The notes: generated by a model from the sequence alone, not told the origin. Positions 54,046-64,000 are shown, numbered from the stretch's first letter. The stretch: DNA of 64,000 nt from Larix kaempferi (GCA_027924585.1 BSBM01000252.1:5394001-5458000), one strand, 5' to 3'. Translations and numbers: made by a program.

Positions 54046-55140
54046 TTAAGGAAAAGATATTTAGACCACATTGTACACAAGAAAATATAACGTTAGAAGA
54101 ATTTTTTGAAGCAAACAATGTACTTGCAAATTTACAACCAGATTGGACAGAACAAGTAGAGCAGGCCTTGGACTGTTATAACTTAGCTAAAAAATATGAA
54201 GATAAGGAAGATAACGATCAGGAGGACCCATGCAACATAGACATCCTTGAATCAGAAGGAACACGCGAGGTAGAAGGACATCCACTGGAAATTCCAGATA
54301 TGAGTGGACTGGTTAAAACAAAGAAAGTAAACATTGGCACCAATGAAGAACCAAAGTTCACAACAATAGGGGACTATTGGGATGATGATACAATTGAGAA
54401 GATCACAAGTATATTACAAAAATATCAGGAAGTATTCCTGACCAAGTTCACCGAGATGAAAGGAATTCTGGGAGACTTAGGAGTGATGAGATTTCCTCTT
54501 AAGCCTGGTGCAAAGCCTATAAAGCAAAGGCCATATAGATTAAACCTGCGATACAAAGAACGAGTTAAGGGAGAACTCGACAAGATGCTCGATGCAGGAA
54601 TCATTGAACTAGTTGATGAGTCTGAATGGATAATCCCGATGGTTGTCTAGGATAAGAAAACAAAGGGTGAAATCAGGATCTGTGTTGATCTCATAAAGCT
54701 CAATGATGCTTCAATGCATGACCCATTTCCTACTCCTTTTACTAATGAAGTACTTGACAATGTTGGAGGGAATGAGGCCTACTCTTTTACTGATGGATTT
54801 TCTGGATACCATCAGATAAGAATTTACCCTGCCGGTAGACACAAAACTAAATTTGCAACAGAATGGGGGTCATTCCAGTATACAGTGATGCCTTTCAGTC
54901 TAAAGAACGCACCAGCCATATTTTCTAGAGTGGTGATTGCAGCATTTAAGGAATTTATACACAAGTTTTTAGAGGTTTACTTTGATGATTGGACCATTTT
55001 TGGGTTACTAAAGAACCATACCGTGAACCTCAGAATGATGCTGAAAAAATGCAGACAGCACCAGATTTCTTTGAACTTGAAGAAATGTATTTTTTGGGTT
55101 CCTTATGGGATTCTGCTGGGACACATTGTTTGCAAGTAGG
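54036..55140 (+). pseudogene. Gyp-5 reverse transcriptase
   Basis: RT lead-in (54036-54650) with FTTIGDYWDDDTIEKI and IKQRPYRLNLRYKERV, a TAG at 54648 (context expects Gln), then RT with RICVDL, S-F-T-D-G-F-S-G-Y-H-Q-I, VMPFSLKNAPAIF and catalytic Y-F-D-D-W-T-I-F (near 54980). A stop follows G-H-I-V-C-K at 55137. The family order PR-RT-RH-IN is kept. Confidence 0.9.
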
Positions 55141-55790
55141 TTTCGATGGTTGACCTTGCGAAGATCGCAGTTATTGTAAATTTTCCTACACCAAATTTAG
55201 TTAAACAATTGCACACCACACTAGGGCATACCGATTATTATAGGAAATTCATAAAAGGGTATGTGCAAATAACTGCAGCAATGGAGAAGCTTTTAAAGAA
55301 AGACGCACCGTTCTTGTAGAATGATTAGTGCGAGAAGGGATTCAACACATTGAAAGAAAAGATGGTCATGCCGATCCTAGTTCTTCCAGACTGGGGGAAG
55401 CCATTTCATGTCCATGTTGATGCTTCATGTATAACATTGGGCATTTTTCTTGCTCATCCAGGAGAGGGAGGCATTGATCATCCCATTGCATTTTCGAGTA
55501 GAAAGCTAACATCTGCTGAGAAGAACTATACCACTACTGAAAGAGAAGGACTCGCAATGGTATATGCACTACATAAATTTTGACACTATTTGCTTGGGGT
55601 GCACTTCTCTATGTTTACTAACCATTCTACATTAAAATACCTGGTCAATAAGCTAGTGTTAGGGGGGGCGGATATGCAGATGGCTATTACTTTTCCAAGA
55701 GTATGATTTTGAAATAGTTGTTAAGTTAGGCAAGTTAAACTTAGGACCTGATCATTTGTCCAGGATTGAATAAGGAGAAGAGCCTGGACA
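55141..55790 (+). pseudogene. Gyp-5 RNase H
   Basis: Segments: the RT-RH connection (H-T-T-L-G-H-T-D-Y-Y-R-K-F), stops near 55318 and 55325, RNase H proper at 55350-55583 (F-H-V-H-V-D-A-S with the first Asp; R-E-G-L-A-M-V-Y-A-L with Glu), a TGA near 55582 probably from CGA, then H-Y-L-L-G and T-N-H-S-T-L-K-Y-L (55583-55660). Confidence 0.85.
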
Positions 55791-57054
55791 ACCTTGAAGA
55801 CAATCTGCCTGATGCGCAGTTGTTTTCTATAGAGGTTGTCGATGAGTATTATCAAGACATAATCCAATTTTTAACTACAGGGTTGGCACCTGCAGAATTC
55901 ACTACGCAATAGAAGAAGCAGCTGGTAGTGCGAGCCACAGACTTCACCATTATTGCAGGTCAGTTGTACAAGTTAGGACTTGATGAAGTTCTCCGCAGGT
56001 GCATATTGGAACATGAAAAACCATATATATTGGTCGATGCACATTCAAGATCAGTAGGAGGCCACTACGCAGGAAGAGCCACTGTGCAGAAGGTATTGCG
56101 CGTAGGGATATGGTGGCCAACAATCCATAAAGATTCGAGAGAACATTGCCAGCCCTGCGATGTCTGTCAAAGAACAGGAAAACCGTCACGAAGAGATGAA
56201 ATGCCGTTGAACCCTCAACTGATCTTGCAGGCATTCGAAAAATGGGCAATTGATTTTGTTGGGCCTATTAACCCACCGGGAAAAAGAACTAGTGTGAGGT
56301 ACATTATTACTGGAACTGACTACCTCACCAGATGGGAAGAAGAAAAACCAGTAAAAGATTGTAGCGCAACCACAGCTACTTAGTTTATCTTTGAGAACAT
56401 CTTTACACAGTTTGGATGCCCAAAAATTTTGATGCGTGATTAAGGAAATCATTTTCTAAACAAAACTATTCAAGCTTTGACTGAAGAATTCTACATCCAT
56501 CATCAGCGCAGTACGCCTTACCATCCACAAGCGAATGGAACTGTTGAAGCATTCAACAAAGTACTCAAGAATGCGCTAACCAAGATATGCAATGTAAATT
56601 GCGATGATTGGGACCTGTGCATTCCATCTGTATTATGGGCATACAGAACAACATGCAAGAAATTAACTGGACATACACCTTTCAGATTAGCTTATGGGAA
56701 GGAAGCAATAATGCCAATGGAGTATATTATTCCCATCTTGAGAATAGTTGCATTCACAGGGATGGTAGATCATGCAGCACTAGAAGAAAGGTTGTTACAC
56801 TTGGTTGGTATAGAAGAGGATCACTTCACCGTAGGCTTCCACCAACAAGTACAAAAAGAGTGCGAGAAAGCATGGCACGATCGCCACATCAAGAGCAAGT
56901 CTTTCCAGGTAGGTGACCTAGTCCTCCTGTACGATAGTAAATTCATGAAGTTTCCTAGGAAGTTTAAAATGCATTGGCTTGGACCATATACTGTCATACA
57001 TGTTACTAACGGTGGTGCCATCGAGTTAGCTACTTTAGCTAGTGATACATAACC
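55791..57054 (+). pseudogene. Gyp-5 integrase
   Basis: H2C2 zinc region (H at 56042, [15 protein letters not shown]-x2-C in QPCDVCQ near 56150), catalytic D in WAIDFVGP (about 56245), D in L-M-R-D (about 56430) followed by a TAA where Gln is usual, E in NGTVEAFN (about 56535), then the GPY/F-like patch H-W-L-G-P-Y-T-V (about 56975). Stop TAG near 56382. It ends about 50 bp before Copia-4. Confidence 0.9.
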
Positions 57055-57106
57055 CAATTTAATAAATGGTAGCAGACTAAAGCTTTACTGTGATAGTCCT
57101 GCTTCA

Positions 57107-57712
57107 TGTTGATGTATATGTAACTTCGGAATGTATTTCACATACATGTATATTGTATTCCTATAGAGATGGTATTATTCCTCTATAAGGAAGTGTCGTC
57201 ATTTATATTGTAAATGTCGTAACTTATACTTGATGGGTTATTAGACCACCTTGTTTGGGGTCGGCTCTGTATAAGTCATGTGGGTCAAAGGGTTATTAGA
57301 CCACCCTATTGGGGGTCGGCCCACTCAGCATTATGTTATGTGGTTAAGTTCGAGCCTACATGAGTTAGGTAAAAAGGCAAGTCAAGTCAAGTATAAATAG
57401 AGTGCGGGAGGCACTCTATTTACTCACTCACTTCTCACACATGCACTCAAGGAGGAGTGGTGCACTTATGGAGGAGGAGGATCTGCTGCTAGGTTATGGC
57501 TATCTCTCTTGGTTGGTTGTATCATTGCTCTATCTATCTCTGAGGAAGTTATTGGGGTTTTTCAACTTTATGGTTTTCCCCAAGTAAATCTTTGTGTCTC
57601 TTGTGTGCTTGCATTATTGTCTCCATGATTGATATGCTGTAGATATGCTGTACATGTTGTTCTCTCAGTTAAGATCCTAGATCATATTGAAGTAAATTCT
57701 GAAAATTTAACA
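57107..57712 (+). repeat. Copia-4 5' LTR
   Basis: Starts TGTTGATGTATATG and ends AAAATTTAACA, 606 bp. It contains two related blocks, GGGTTATTAGACCACC, about 63 bp apart (57235 and 57290), and a TATA box. It is essentially identical to 63399-64000. Confidence 0.96.
57392..57399 (+). promoter_or_regulatory. TATA box of Copia-4 5' LTR
   Basis: TATAAATA is followed at once by a perfect 7-bp stem, AGAGTGC-GGGAG-GCACTCT (57399-57417). The same arrangement recurs in the 3' LTR (TATA at 63684-63691) and, diverged, in Copia-1. Transcription probably starts about 30 bp downstream. Confidence 0.75.
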
Positions 57713-57724
57713 TGGTATCAGAGC
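57713..57724 (+). other. Copia-4 primer binding site
   Basis: TGGTATCAGAGC immediately follows the LTR: an unmutated initiator tRNA-Met primer site. Confidence 0.92.
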
Positions 57725-58077
57725 TAGCCTGAAAGAAGGCATGATATGGCATGTATGACACTTGTTGCACTTACGATGCTAGGGCTTGATATAGGAAAAA
57801 ACAGTCATCGTAGCACTTTCGCTATAAATCCATTTTGGCGACGTTTTCGGATCTGAAATTGTTACAGGCCGAAGCTAAGATCTCCAGGTATCTTGTGTCC
57901 AAAGGACAACCTCTAATTCTTTGTACTTTGTGATTTATGATCTGTACAATATAGGGTTTCTGCCTCTTCCAGATCTGAGTCAAAATCAGGTGACCTTGGG
58001 AAAAAGGTCATATCTTGGGCTAGGAAGCTCCAAATGAAATTTCGTAAAAAGTGACAGGTATTAAACAGTCTGTACTA

Positions 58078-58450
58078 TCTCAGAAAACTTTTTCAGAGGC
58101 CGAAGTTGAACCAGTGACACGTGGCACTCCGTACAAGTTCGCTCTCCTGTTTTATCCCATAAACAGGTCACGTTGCGACATTTGGCATAACTCTCTCTCA
58201 GAGAATCCAATTGGGGTCAGACCTGTCAGGATGGAAAGGGAACAGGCCGAGATATCTCAGAAAACTTTTCCAGAGGCTGAAGTTAAAACAGTGACACGTG
58301 GCACGCCGTACAAGTTCGCTCTCCTGTTTTATCCCAAAACAGGTCACGTTGCGACATTTGGCATAACTCTCTCTCAGAACATCCAATTGAGGTCAAACCT
58401 ATCAGGATGGAAAGCTAACAGGTCAGGCTATCTCAAAAAACTTTTTCAGA
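58078..58450. repeat. 177-bp direct repeat in Copia-4 leader, two copies plus a stub
   Basis: TCTCAGAAAACTTTT recurs at 58078 and 58255, with a third start near 58433. Units share GTGACACGTGGCAC, CAAGTTCGCTCTCCTG and TTGCGACATTTGGC. Confidence 0.9.
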
Positions 58451-58561
58451 CCCTGTGGATCAAAAATTTCGGAGTTACACCAGAAACAATCAGGTACATA
58501 TTTCTGTCAAAACAGAATTATTTTTTGGTACCTTCATTGATGGCTTCCGGAATTTAGGGCT

Positions 58562-58870
58562 TTGAAGAAAGTTGGAATTTTTGTAATCGGAGACCACGGC
58601 TGGATGCTACTCATCAAAATAGAAATTTAGAGACCAAGATCAGAATTTTTGGCTGGGTAGAAGGCCGGGTTTGATCAGACCCTAGTTCGGGACTTTGATC
58701 AGAAAAATGGAAAATTAGGGCTCCTGTAAAAATGGGAATTTTTGAAATCTGTGACCACGGCTGGAAGCTCCTCAGAAAAAAATAGAAGCTTAGAGCTTTG
58801 GATCAAACGTTTTGATTGGGTAGAAGAGTGGGCTTCATCAAACCCCAGTTCAGGGTCATGTCCAGTGAAT
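58562..58870. repeat. About 172-bp direct repeat in Copia-4 leader, two copies
   Basis: Copies start near 58562 and 58733. Shared blocks are GGAATTTTTG, GACCACGGCTGGA, TTGGGTAGAAG-type sequence and CAGACCC/AACCCCAGTTC. They are diverged but colinear. Confidence 0.8.
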
Positions 58871-60798
58871 CCGGAAGTTTCAAAGGCAAAATTGAGGAGT
58901 GAAACTTTGCAGTTTTCAAATTCTGAATATACCAGTTTGATCAGCTCATCAAGGCGCATATTTCTATCCTTTCGAAAGTTTGAAATTCAAAGTTTGAATT
59001 TTTGGGGTTTCTCTGACAAACCCATATCCAGCTCCAGGTCCAGTTCTTGCAAATCAAGTGGATTGGGTTAATCCTAGAAGAAGATGGATTGATCATTTGC
59101 ATGAGTGAAGAAGTTCCTGTTTCAGAGGAAGATGAGGCTAAGGCCTTACATAAGAAGATTACAAGCGATCTCGACAGGTATGACTCATCGAGGTATGTTT
59201 TGAGATTTGTTCATAATTAAGTTTATGGTATGTTTGTCTTCATGTTATCACGGTTAGTACAATCTTGATTTTAGACTTATCATATCACCTCAATAAAATT
59301 ATGAATGCATGATAGAAGTCATTCATTTCTTAGGAGTATGAAACTTATGTTTGTACTAACACATTGTGATGTTGTATGAGTTTTATGTTGTCTACTAACA
59401 TGAAAGGTACACCAAGAAGACAAATCATGTTCTGGTTCAAGAACAAAGATTCATCCATTGCCATGGATCTCATAAGAGATCCATTCTCGAGGTATGTATA
59501 ACTTGGTTTTATAATGGTTAACTTATGAGACATGCAGGTTACTAGCACAAGTCACTAAAGAGAACCAGAAGACATTATGCGGGTATGTTAGACATAAATA
59601 GCTAGCATGCTAATCCAGGTATGTTTTTCCTATATCAAGATAGAATCCTACCTTGGGATAGAATCTTATACTATTGTTGATAATGATTATTCATGAAGTC
59701 ATAGGTTTGAATAATCATGATTGTATGCATATTATGTTTCTTACCATAATTGATGATATGACTAACCAGAAGAATCATGATGGTATAGGTTTGAATAATC
59801 ACAGGTTTTATGCATTTTATATCTCTTATCTTGATTGATGATTCAACTAACCCGAAGAGTCATAGCTTTGAGTAATTATAGGTTTAGACACGTTATGTTT
59901 CTTATGCTTTAACTAACCATAAGAATCCTACATAAACCTTGAATGCTAATGCTTATTATTTCTGTTTGAAATGATCATGACTATACATGCTTGAGGTTAT
60001 TGTGCTTTAATAGTATATGTATGATTTAATCATGATACCAATAAGCATGCATAGGGACCAAGGATGAATATGAGTTCAAGAACAGGTAATCCAGGAAGCA
60101 AAGATCAAGAGGGAGTACACTCCAGTGGTTTATTCAAGGATGCAAATATTCAGAGGGAGTTGACCATCTCTCTACATTCCACATCAAAAGATGTAGAAGA
60201 AGCTACTTCAGATTAGGACTCCAGTAGCTCCTGCAAGGAAGCGAAGACTCAGAGGGAGTCCACCCAACGAACAAACAAAGATAAGTATTTGAATTGTCAT
60301 TTCTTAAATAATACTGTTCAATAATGTATATACTGATGTTCCTAGAATTAGGTTGTGTATTATGCATATTAGAATAATTGCATTGATGAACAGTATACTA
60401 CTAATATGCATGGGTAAGTAGCCTATGGCACTGTACAACATTCCATTGCTACTTATCTAGAATGAAACCTCCTTGCTGACATGTTGGGAGTTGTGCACAC
60501 TCTTAACAATGTTCTGGTAGAGATTGGAAGGCATCTAGAAAGTTACGGGATATGGATAAATGTTGTATTGAAGCATTGGCTAAGATAATTGCATGACTGT
60601 ATGGCATATTTCTTTATGTGTAAGAATTTGTTCTGAAAACTATAAGATGTTTTCTAATCATGCAATTTAACTTGTTGTGTAGGAAAGATCATATGCCATC
60701 TCCTACAAAAGGACTACAACATTTGTTCCAGCAAGAAAGATATCTATTGAAGATATTGAAGTTCCCAGGATTTGGGATGAAGAAATGGAATGCCATGA

Positions 60799-61007
60799 TC
60801 CGTAGATCATGAAGAAGATGTTTGGGATGCAGTCCCAAGACCTGACAGGGAGTCATATGTATGCAGATTGAAGAAAGCCTTGTATGGCTTGAAGCAAGCT
60901 CCCAGAACTTGGTATGGTGAAGATAGATTGATTGCCGACACGCAGCGGAAGCTTACTACCGAGTTCGAGATGATGAACTTGGGGATGATGCACTATTTGT
61001 TTTTGGC
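60799..61007 (+). pseudogene. Copia-4 RT remnant with two in-frame deletions
   Basis: The frame reads V-W-D-A-V-P-R-P, then [23 protein letters not shown], then E-D-R-L-I-A-D-T to L-G-M-M-H-Y. In Copia-1 these three patches are separated by roughly 120 and 45 residues, and the second gap holds YVDD. Both deletions keep the frame. A one-base change near 61000 shifts into the RNase H frame. Confidence 0.88.
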
Positions 61008-61856
61008 ATGGAGGTGTGGCAAAGTGCAGATAGAATCTTCCTTGGACAAGGGAAGTATGCAGTAGAGATCCCAAAGAGGTTCGGGATGATGGATTGCAAG
61101 GCCATGGCCACACCTATGGCATCGAATCTGAAGCTTCTATGTGATGCTTCATCTGAGTCAGTTGATGTCTCTATGTATCGTCAGATGATTGGGTCCTTGA
61201 TGTACCTGACGAACACGAGACCAGACATTTGCTTTGCTGTGAACACATTGAGCCAGTTCCTGACGGATCCGAGAAGTGTTCACCTGGTTACTGTAAAGCA
61301 TGTTCTGAGGTACCTGAAGGGTACAGTGGATTATGGGCTCAGGTATGAGGCGAATCAAAAGTTTAACCTGGAAGGTTATGTTGATTCAGATTGGGCTGGC
61401 AGTGCTGCAGACAGGAAGAGCACATCTGGGTGCTGCTTCAGTATGGGATCAGGTGTGATCTCTTGGTTTAGCAGGAAGCAGTCCTGCGTAGCACTGAGTA
61501 CAGCTGAGGCAGAGTATGTTGCAGCCTGTTTAGCTAGTTGTGAGGCAGTATGGCTACGAAAGCTACTGTCTGAGTTATTTGATCTCCCGTTGGAGGCTAC
61601 TGGTATCTTCTGTGATAACCAGAGTTGTGTGAAGCTGTCCGAGAACCCAGTGTTTCATGACAGGTCGAAACACATAGAGATCAAATATCACTATATCAGG
61701 GATATGGTGCAGAGAGGAGCTGTGAAGCTCCTGTATGTTGCGACGGACGAGCAGATTGCAGATGTGCTGATGAAGCCACTAGCTAGGGTGAAGTTCGAGT
61801 ACTTCAGAGAGAGGCTTGGCGTGCTTCAGATCAAGGATACTTCGAGGAAGAAGTGA
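61008..61856 (+). CDS. Copia-4 Ty1/copia RNase H (intact ORF)
   Basis: A 282-residue frame runs unbroken from Met 61008. It opens with the RT-RNase H connection (MEVWQSADRIFLGQGKYAVE, CKAMATPMASN, YRQMIGSLMYLTNTRPDI), then RNase H with Asp in GYVDSDWAG, Glu in TAEAEYVAA, Asp in CDNQSCVKL and the closing HDRSKHIEIKYHYIRD. The usual V-L-T-K-P is V-L-M-K-P. It is the longest undamaged copia frame in the window. Without RT it has no obvious job; it is likely intact because the element is young. The natural protein would begin further upstream in RT, so this Met is a default start. Confidence 0.92.
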   Translation: MEVWQSADRIFLGQGKYAVEIPKRFGMMDCKAMATPMASNLKLLCDASSESVDVSMYRQMIGSLMYLTNTRPDICFAVNTLSQFLTDPRSVHLVTVKHVLRYLKGTVDYGLRYEANQKFNLEGYVDSDWAGSAADRKSTSGCCFSMGSGVISWFSRKQSCVALSTAEAEYVAACLASCEAVWLRKLLSELFDLPLEATGIFCDNQSCVKLSENPVFHDRSKHIEIKYHYIRDMVQRGAVKLLYVATDEQIADVLMKPLARVKFEYFRERLGVLQIKDTSRKK

Positions 61857-63389
61857 TGGACACATTTGCTGAAGCCATTCCAAGCATGCTGGAAGGAGGA
61901 TCCTTCACATGGCTGTGGATGTAAGCGCTGGATGATGAGCATCAGGATGATGTTTTGGTTTCTGCTTGGATATGATCAGTTGGATCATTTTATGTATGTA
62001 TGTATGCATCATGTTGGATGCTTGGACCATGTATCTGTATATGTATCAGGTGGATACATTGTATGATCAGGTGGATCATGTATGGTGATATGTATCATGT
62101 ATTTGTATTTGTATCAGGTGGATACATTGATGATCAGGAGGATCATGTATGATGATATGTATCATGTATTTGTATCAGGTGGATACATTGATGATCAAGA
62201 GGATCATGTATGATACTTGGTATGCATCAGGTAGATGCATTGATGATCAGGAGGATCATGTATGATGATATGTATCATGTATTTGTATCAGGTGGATACA
62301 TTGATGATCAGGAGGATCATGTATGATACTTGGTATGCATCAGGTAGATGCATTGATGATCAGGTGGATCATGCAGCAGGATGTTGCAGTGATGATCAGG
62401 ATGATCATAGATGACGAGCTTCAGGATGTTGCTCCAGATGACATGCAGCAGGACGTTGCAGTGATGATGATCAGGATGATCATGGATACATCAGGATGAT
62501 GTATGGTGAGTATCAGGTTGATACTCTATGGCCGTGGATCAGGTTGTGCAGATGAGCATGTAATTCGTTGCCCTGGGAGATTTGCAGATGGTCTTTCAAG
62601 GTTTTGCCTATGGCATGTAATTCGGTGCCCTGGGACATCTGGCAAATGCTCTTTCGAGGTTTTGCTCTGGGAGGACATGTAATTCGTTGCCCTGGGAGAT
62701 CTGCAGATAGTCTTTCGAGGTTTTGCCTATGGCATATAATAGCGCCCTGGGATATCTGGCAGATGCTCTTGCGAGGTTTTGTCCTATGGCATGTAATTCG
62801 TTTCCCTGGGAGATCCGATAGGTTGGGCTGTGTGCCCGTAATCAGTCCTGGGATGCTCTTGCGAGGTTTTTCCATGACCACATGTAATTCGTTGCCCTGG
62901 GAGATTTCAGGTCGGAGTTGTGTACCCGTAACATCCTGAGATGCTCTTGCGAGGTTTTGTGGTGGACCACATGTAATTTGTGCCCTGGGAGATTTCAGGT
63001 CGGAGTTGTGTACCCGTAACATCCTGAGATGCTCTTGCGAGGTTTTGTGGTAGGGTCACATGTAATAGCGCCCTGGGAGATCCTACAGGTCGGAGTTGTG
63101 TACCCGTAACATCCTGGGATGCTCTTTCGAGGTTTTGTGACGCACGTAATAAGTCCTGAGGATTCCACAGTATGGCCAGTGATGACGAAGACCTGCAGGT
63201 GGTGGGCCTACATCCAGTATGAAAAAGGACTGGCTCTGTAGAACTTCCTATGACGAGTAGATTCAGAGATTGATTGAGATAGCAGCAGCAGTGACGATGA
63301 TGATGACTCGATGACGATTATCCAGTGACGATGATCCAGAGAAGATGACTTGTGCTAGAAGAACTGTGCTGAGAAATACCTTCCTAGTT
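61857..63389 (+). repeat. Copia-4 3' tandem-repeat region (several repeat types)
   Basis: Three blocks. (1) About 62030-62400: alternating GTATCAGGTGGATAC, GATCAGGAGGATC and GCATCAGGTAGATGC, each an imperfect palindrome, with spacers such as ATGTATGATGATATG. (2) 62380-62500: units with GATGATCAGGATGATCAT and GAGCTTCAGGATGTTGCTCC. (3) 62558-63150: eight or more units of 57-90 bp with CATGTAATTCGTTGCCCTGG and GATGCTCTTGCGAGGTTTTG. A non-repetitive 240 bp leads to the polypurine tract. Copia-1 shares all three types. Confidence 0.88.
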
Positions 63390-63398
63390 AAGAGGGAG
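63390..63398 (+). other. Copia-4 polypurine tract
   Basis: AAGAGGGAG abuts the TG of the 3' LTR. Confidence 0.85.
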
Positions 63399-64000
63399 TG
63401 TTGATGTATATGTAACTTCGGAATGTATTTCACATACATGTATATTGTATTCCTATAGAGATGGTATTATTCCTCTATAAGGAAGTGTCGTCATTTATAT
63501 TGTAAATGTCGTAACTTATACTTGATGGGTTATTAGACCACCTTGTTTGGGGTCGGCTCTGTATAAGTCATGTGGGTCAAAGGGTTATTAGACCACCCTA
63601 TTGGGGGTCGGCCCACTCAGCATTATGTTATGTGGTTAAGTTCGAGCCTACATGAGTTAGGTAAAAAGGCAAGTCAAGTCAAGTATAAATAGAGTGCGGG
63701 AGGCACTCTATTTACTCACTCACTTCTCACACATGCACTCAAGGAGGAGTGGTGCACTTATGGAGGAGGAGGATCTGCTGCTAGGTTATGGCTATCTCTC
63801 TTGGTTGGTTGTATCATTGCTCTATCTATCTCTGAGGAAGTTATTGGGGTTTTTCAACTTTATGGTTTTCCCCAAGTAAATCTTTGTGTCTCTTGTGTGC
63901 TTGCATTATTGTCTCCATGATTGATATGCTGTAGATATGCTGTACATGTTGTTCTCTCAGTTAAGATCCTAGATCAAATTGAAGTAAATTCTGAAAATTC
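63399..64000 (+). repeat. Copia-4 3' LTR, cut by window end
   Basis: Offset from the 5' LTR is a constant 6,292 bp over the whole 602 bp, so there are no indels. The only differences I find are A for T near 63978 and C for T at 64000. The last four or so bases lie outside the window. Confidence 0.96.

Larger units (their letters stand above)
57725..60798 (+). other. Copia-4 leader and degraded Gag region
   Basis: About 3 kb replaces the usual leader, Gag, protease and integrase. It has two repeat pairs (58078-58450 and 58562-58870). Around 59070-59190 a short stretch matches the Copia-1 Gag (L-E-E, then E-A-K-A-L-H-K-K). Next comes a stretch with five GGTATG sites (59177-59620) and several candidate 3' splice sites. 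The part at 60060-60290 has repeated CAGAGGGAGT motifs. Otherwise nothing is recognised. Confidence 0.65.
39043..64000 (+). mobile_element. Gyp-5, IFG7-like Ty3/gypsy element, split by Tat-2 and Copia-4
   Basis: A long gypsy element starts at the break in the Copia-3 LTR and runs through Gag, protease (split by Tat-2 at 42571-53167), a second Gag-like domain, RT, RNase H and integrase to 57106, where Copia-4 begins. The 3' LTR is beyond the window. RT and integrase resemble the conifer IFG7 type ([33 protein letters not shown]). Many stop codons make it inactive. The 5' LTR is probably part of 39043-39715, but its end and primer site are not clear. Confidence 0.85.
57107..64000 (+). mobile_element. 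Copia-4, young non-autonomous copia element
   Basis: 5' LTR 57107-57712, intact initiator-Met primer site, a 3-kb leader with repeats and Gag traces, a short RT remnant, an intact RNase H ORF, a 1.1-kb tandem-repeat tract, a polypurine tract and a 3' LTR from 63399 to past the window end. The two LTRs differ at two of 602 compared positions with no indels, so it moved recently. Gag, protease, integrase and most of RT are gone. The family is that of Copia-1. Left flank cttca (57102-57106) is the expected target duplication; its partner is outside the window. Confidence 0.94.

Noticed and set aside
57402-57587. 61-residue open frame in the Copia-4 LTR, repeated at 63694-63879
   Set aside because: It appears twice only because the LTR is duplicated. 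It starts with GTG just after the TATA box and has no recognised domain.
62513-63022. 169-residue minus-strand open frame
   Set aside because: It runs antisense through the CATGTAATTCG tandem repeats of Copia-4 and follows the repeat period; no domain is visible.
1-64000. Possible intact host genes
   Set aside because: Every sizeable frame with a recognisable domain belongs to a retroelement; I found no exon set of an ordinary cellular gene.

Overview
This window is plant nuclear DNA made almost entirely of nested, mostly dead retrotransposons. I found no intact host gene, no tRNA or rRNA gene and nothing prokaryotic. The families point to a gymnosperm, probably a conifer: an IFG7-like Ty3/gypsy element, an L1-like LINE, chromoviruses with ~400-bp LTRs, and Tat/Ogre-type elements with a tRNA-Arg-like primer site. 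That is an inference from family resemblance, not a species call. The names Gyp-1..5, Copia-1..4, Tat-1 and Tat-2 are local labels.

Left cluster (1-28155). The 3' part of chromovirus Gyp-1 (+, 1-3801) sits in the reverse-transcriptase ORF of a LINE (-, 3802-6785). An unassigned 1.3 kb follows (6786-8088). Copia-1 (-, 8089-26951) has lost its 3' LTR and is split by Tat-1 (-, 9587-22179, TSD agaga). The right end of Copia-1 lies in the RNase H region of Copia-2 (+, 26952-28155).

Right cluster (28156-64000) is a nest about four levels deep. Gyp-2 (-) is interrupted by Copia-3 (+, from 30578). Copia-3 holds Gyp-3 (-, 32028 to about 38559), which in turn holds chromovirus Gyp-4 (+, 34011-38073, TSD ttctc). 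The 3' LTR of Copia-3 is broken at about 39042 by IFG7-like Gyp-5 (+). Gyp-5 is split inside its protease by Tat-2 (-, 42571-53167) and after its integrase by the young Copia-4 (+, 57107 to past the window end). By-eye LTR divergence falls in the expected order: Copia-3 about 12%, Tat-2 about 3%, Copia-4 two mismatches in 602 bp.

The most notable content is a pair of related non-autonomous Tat-like families. Tat-1 encodes Gag, a retropepsin and an extra RNase H, and carries an antisense plant-mobile-domain gene with its own intron, but has no reverse transcriptase or integrase. Tat-2 encodes Gag and a retropepsin plus two further CCHC zinc knuckles downstream of the protease, and also lacks RT and IN. 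Both carry structured or repetitive leaders and 3' regions. Copia-4 is a recently moved element that keeps only an RNase H ORF and a large array of short palindrome-rich tandem repeats. Such elements would need enzymes supplied in trans.
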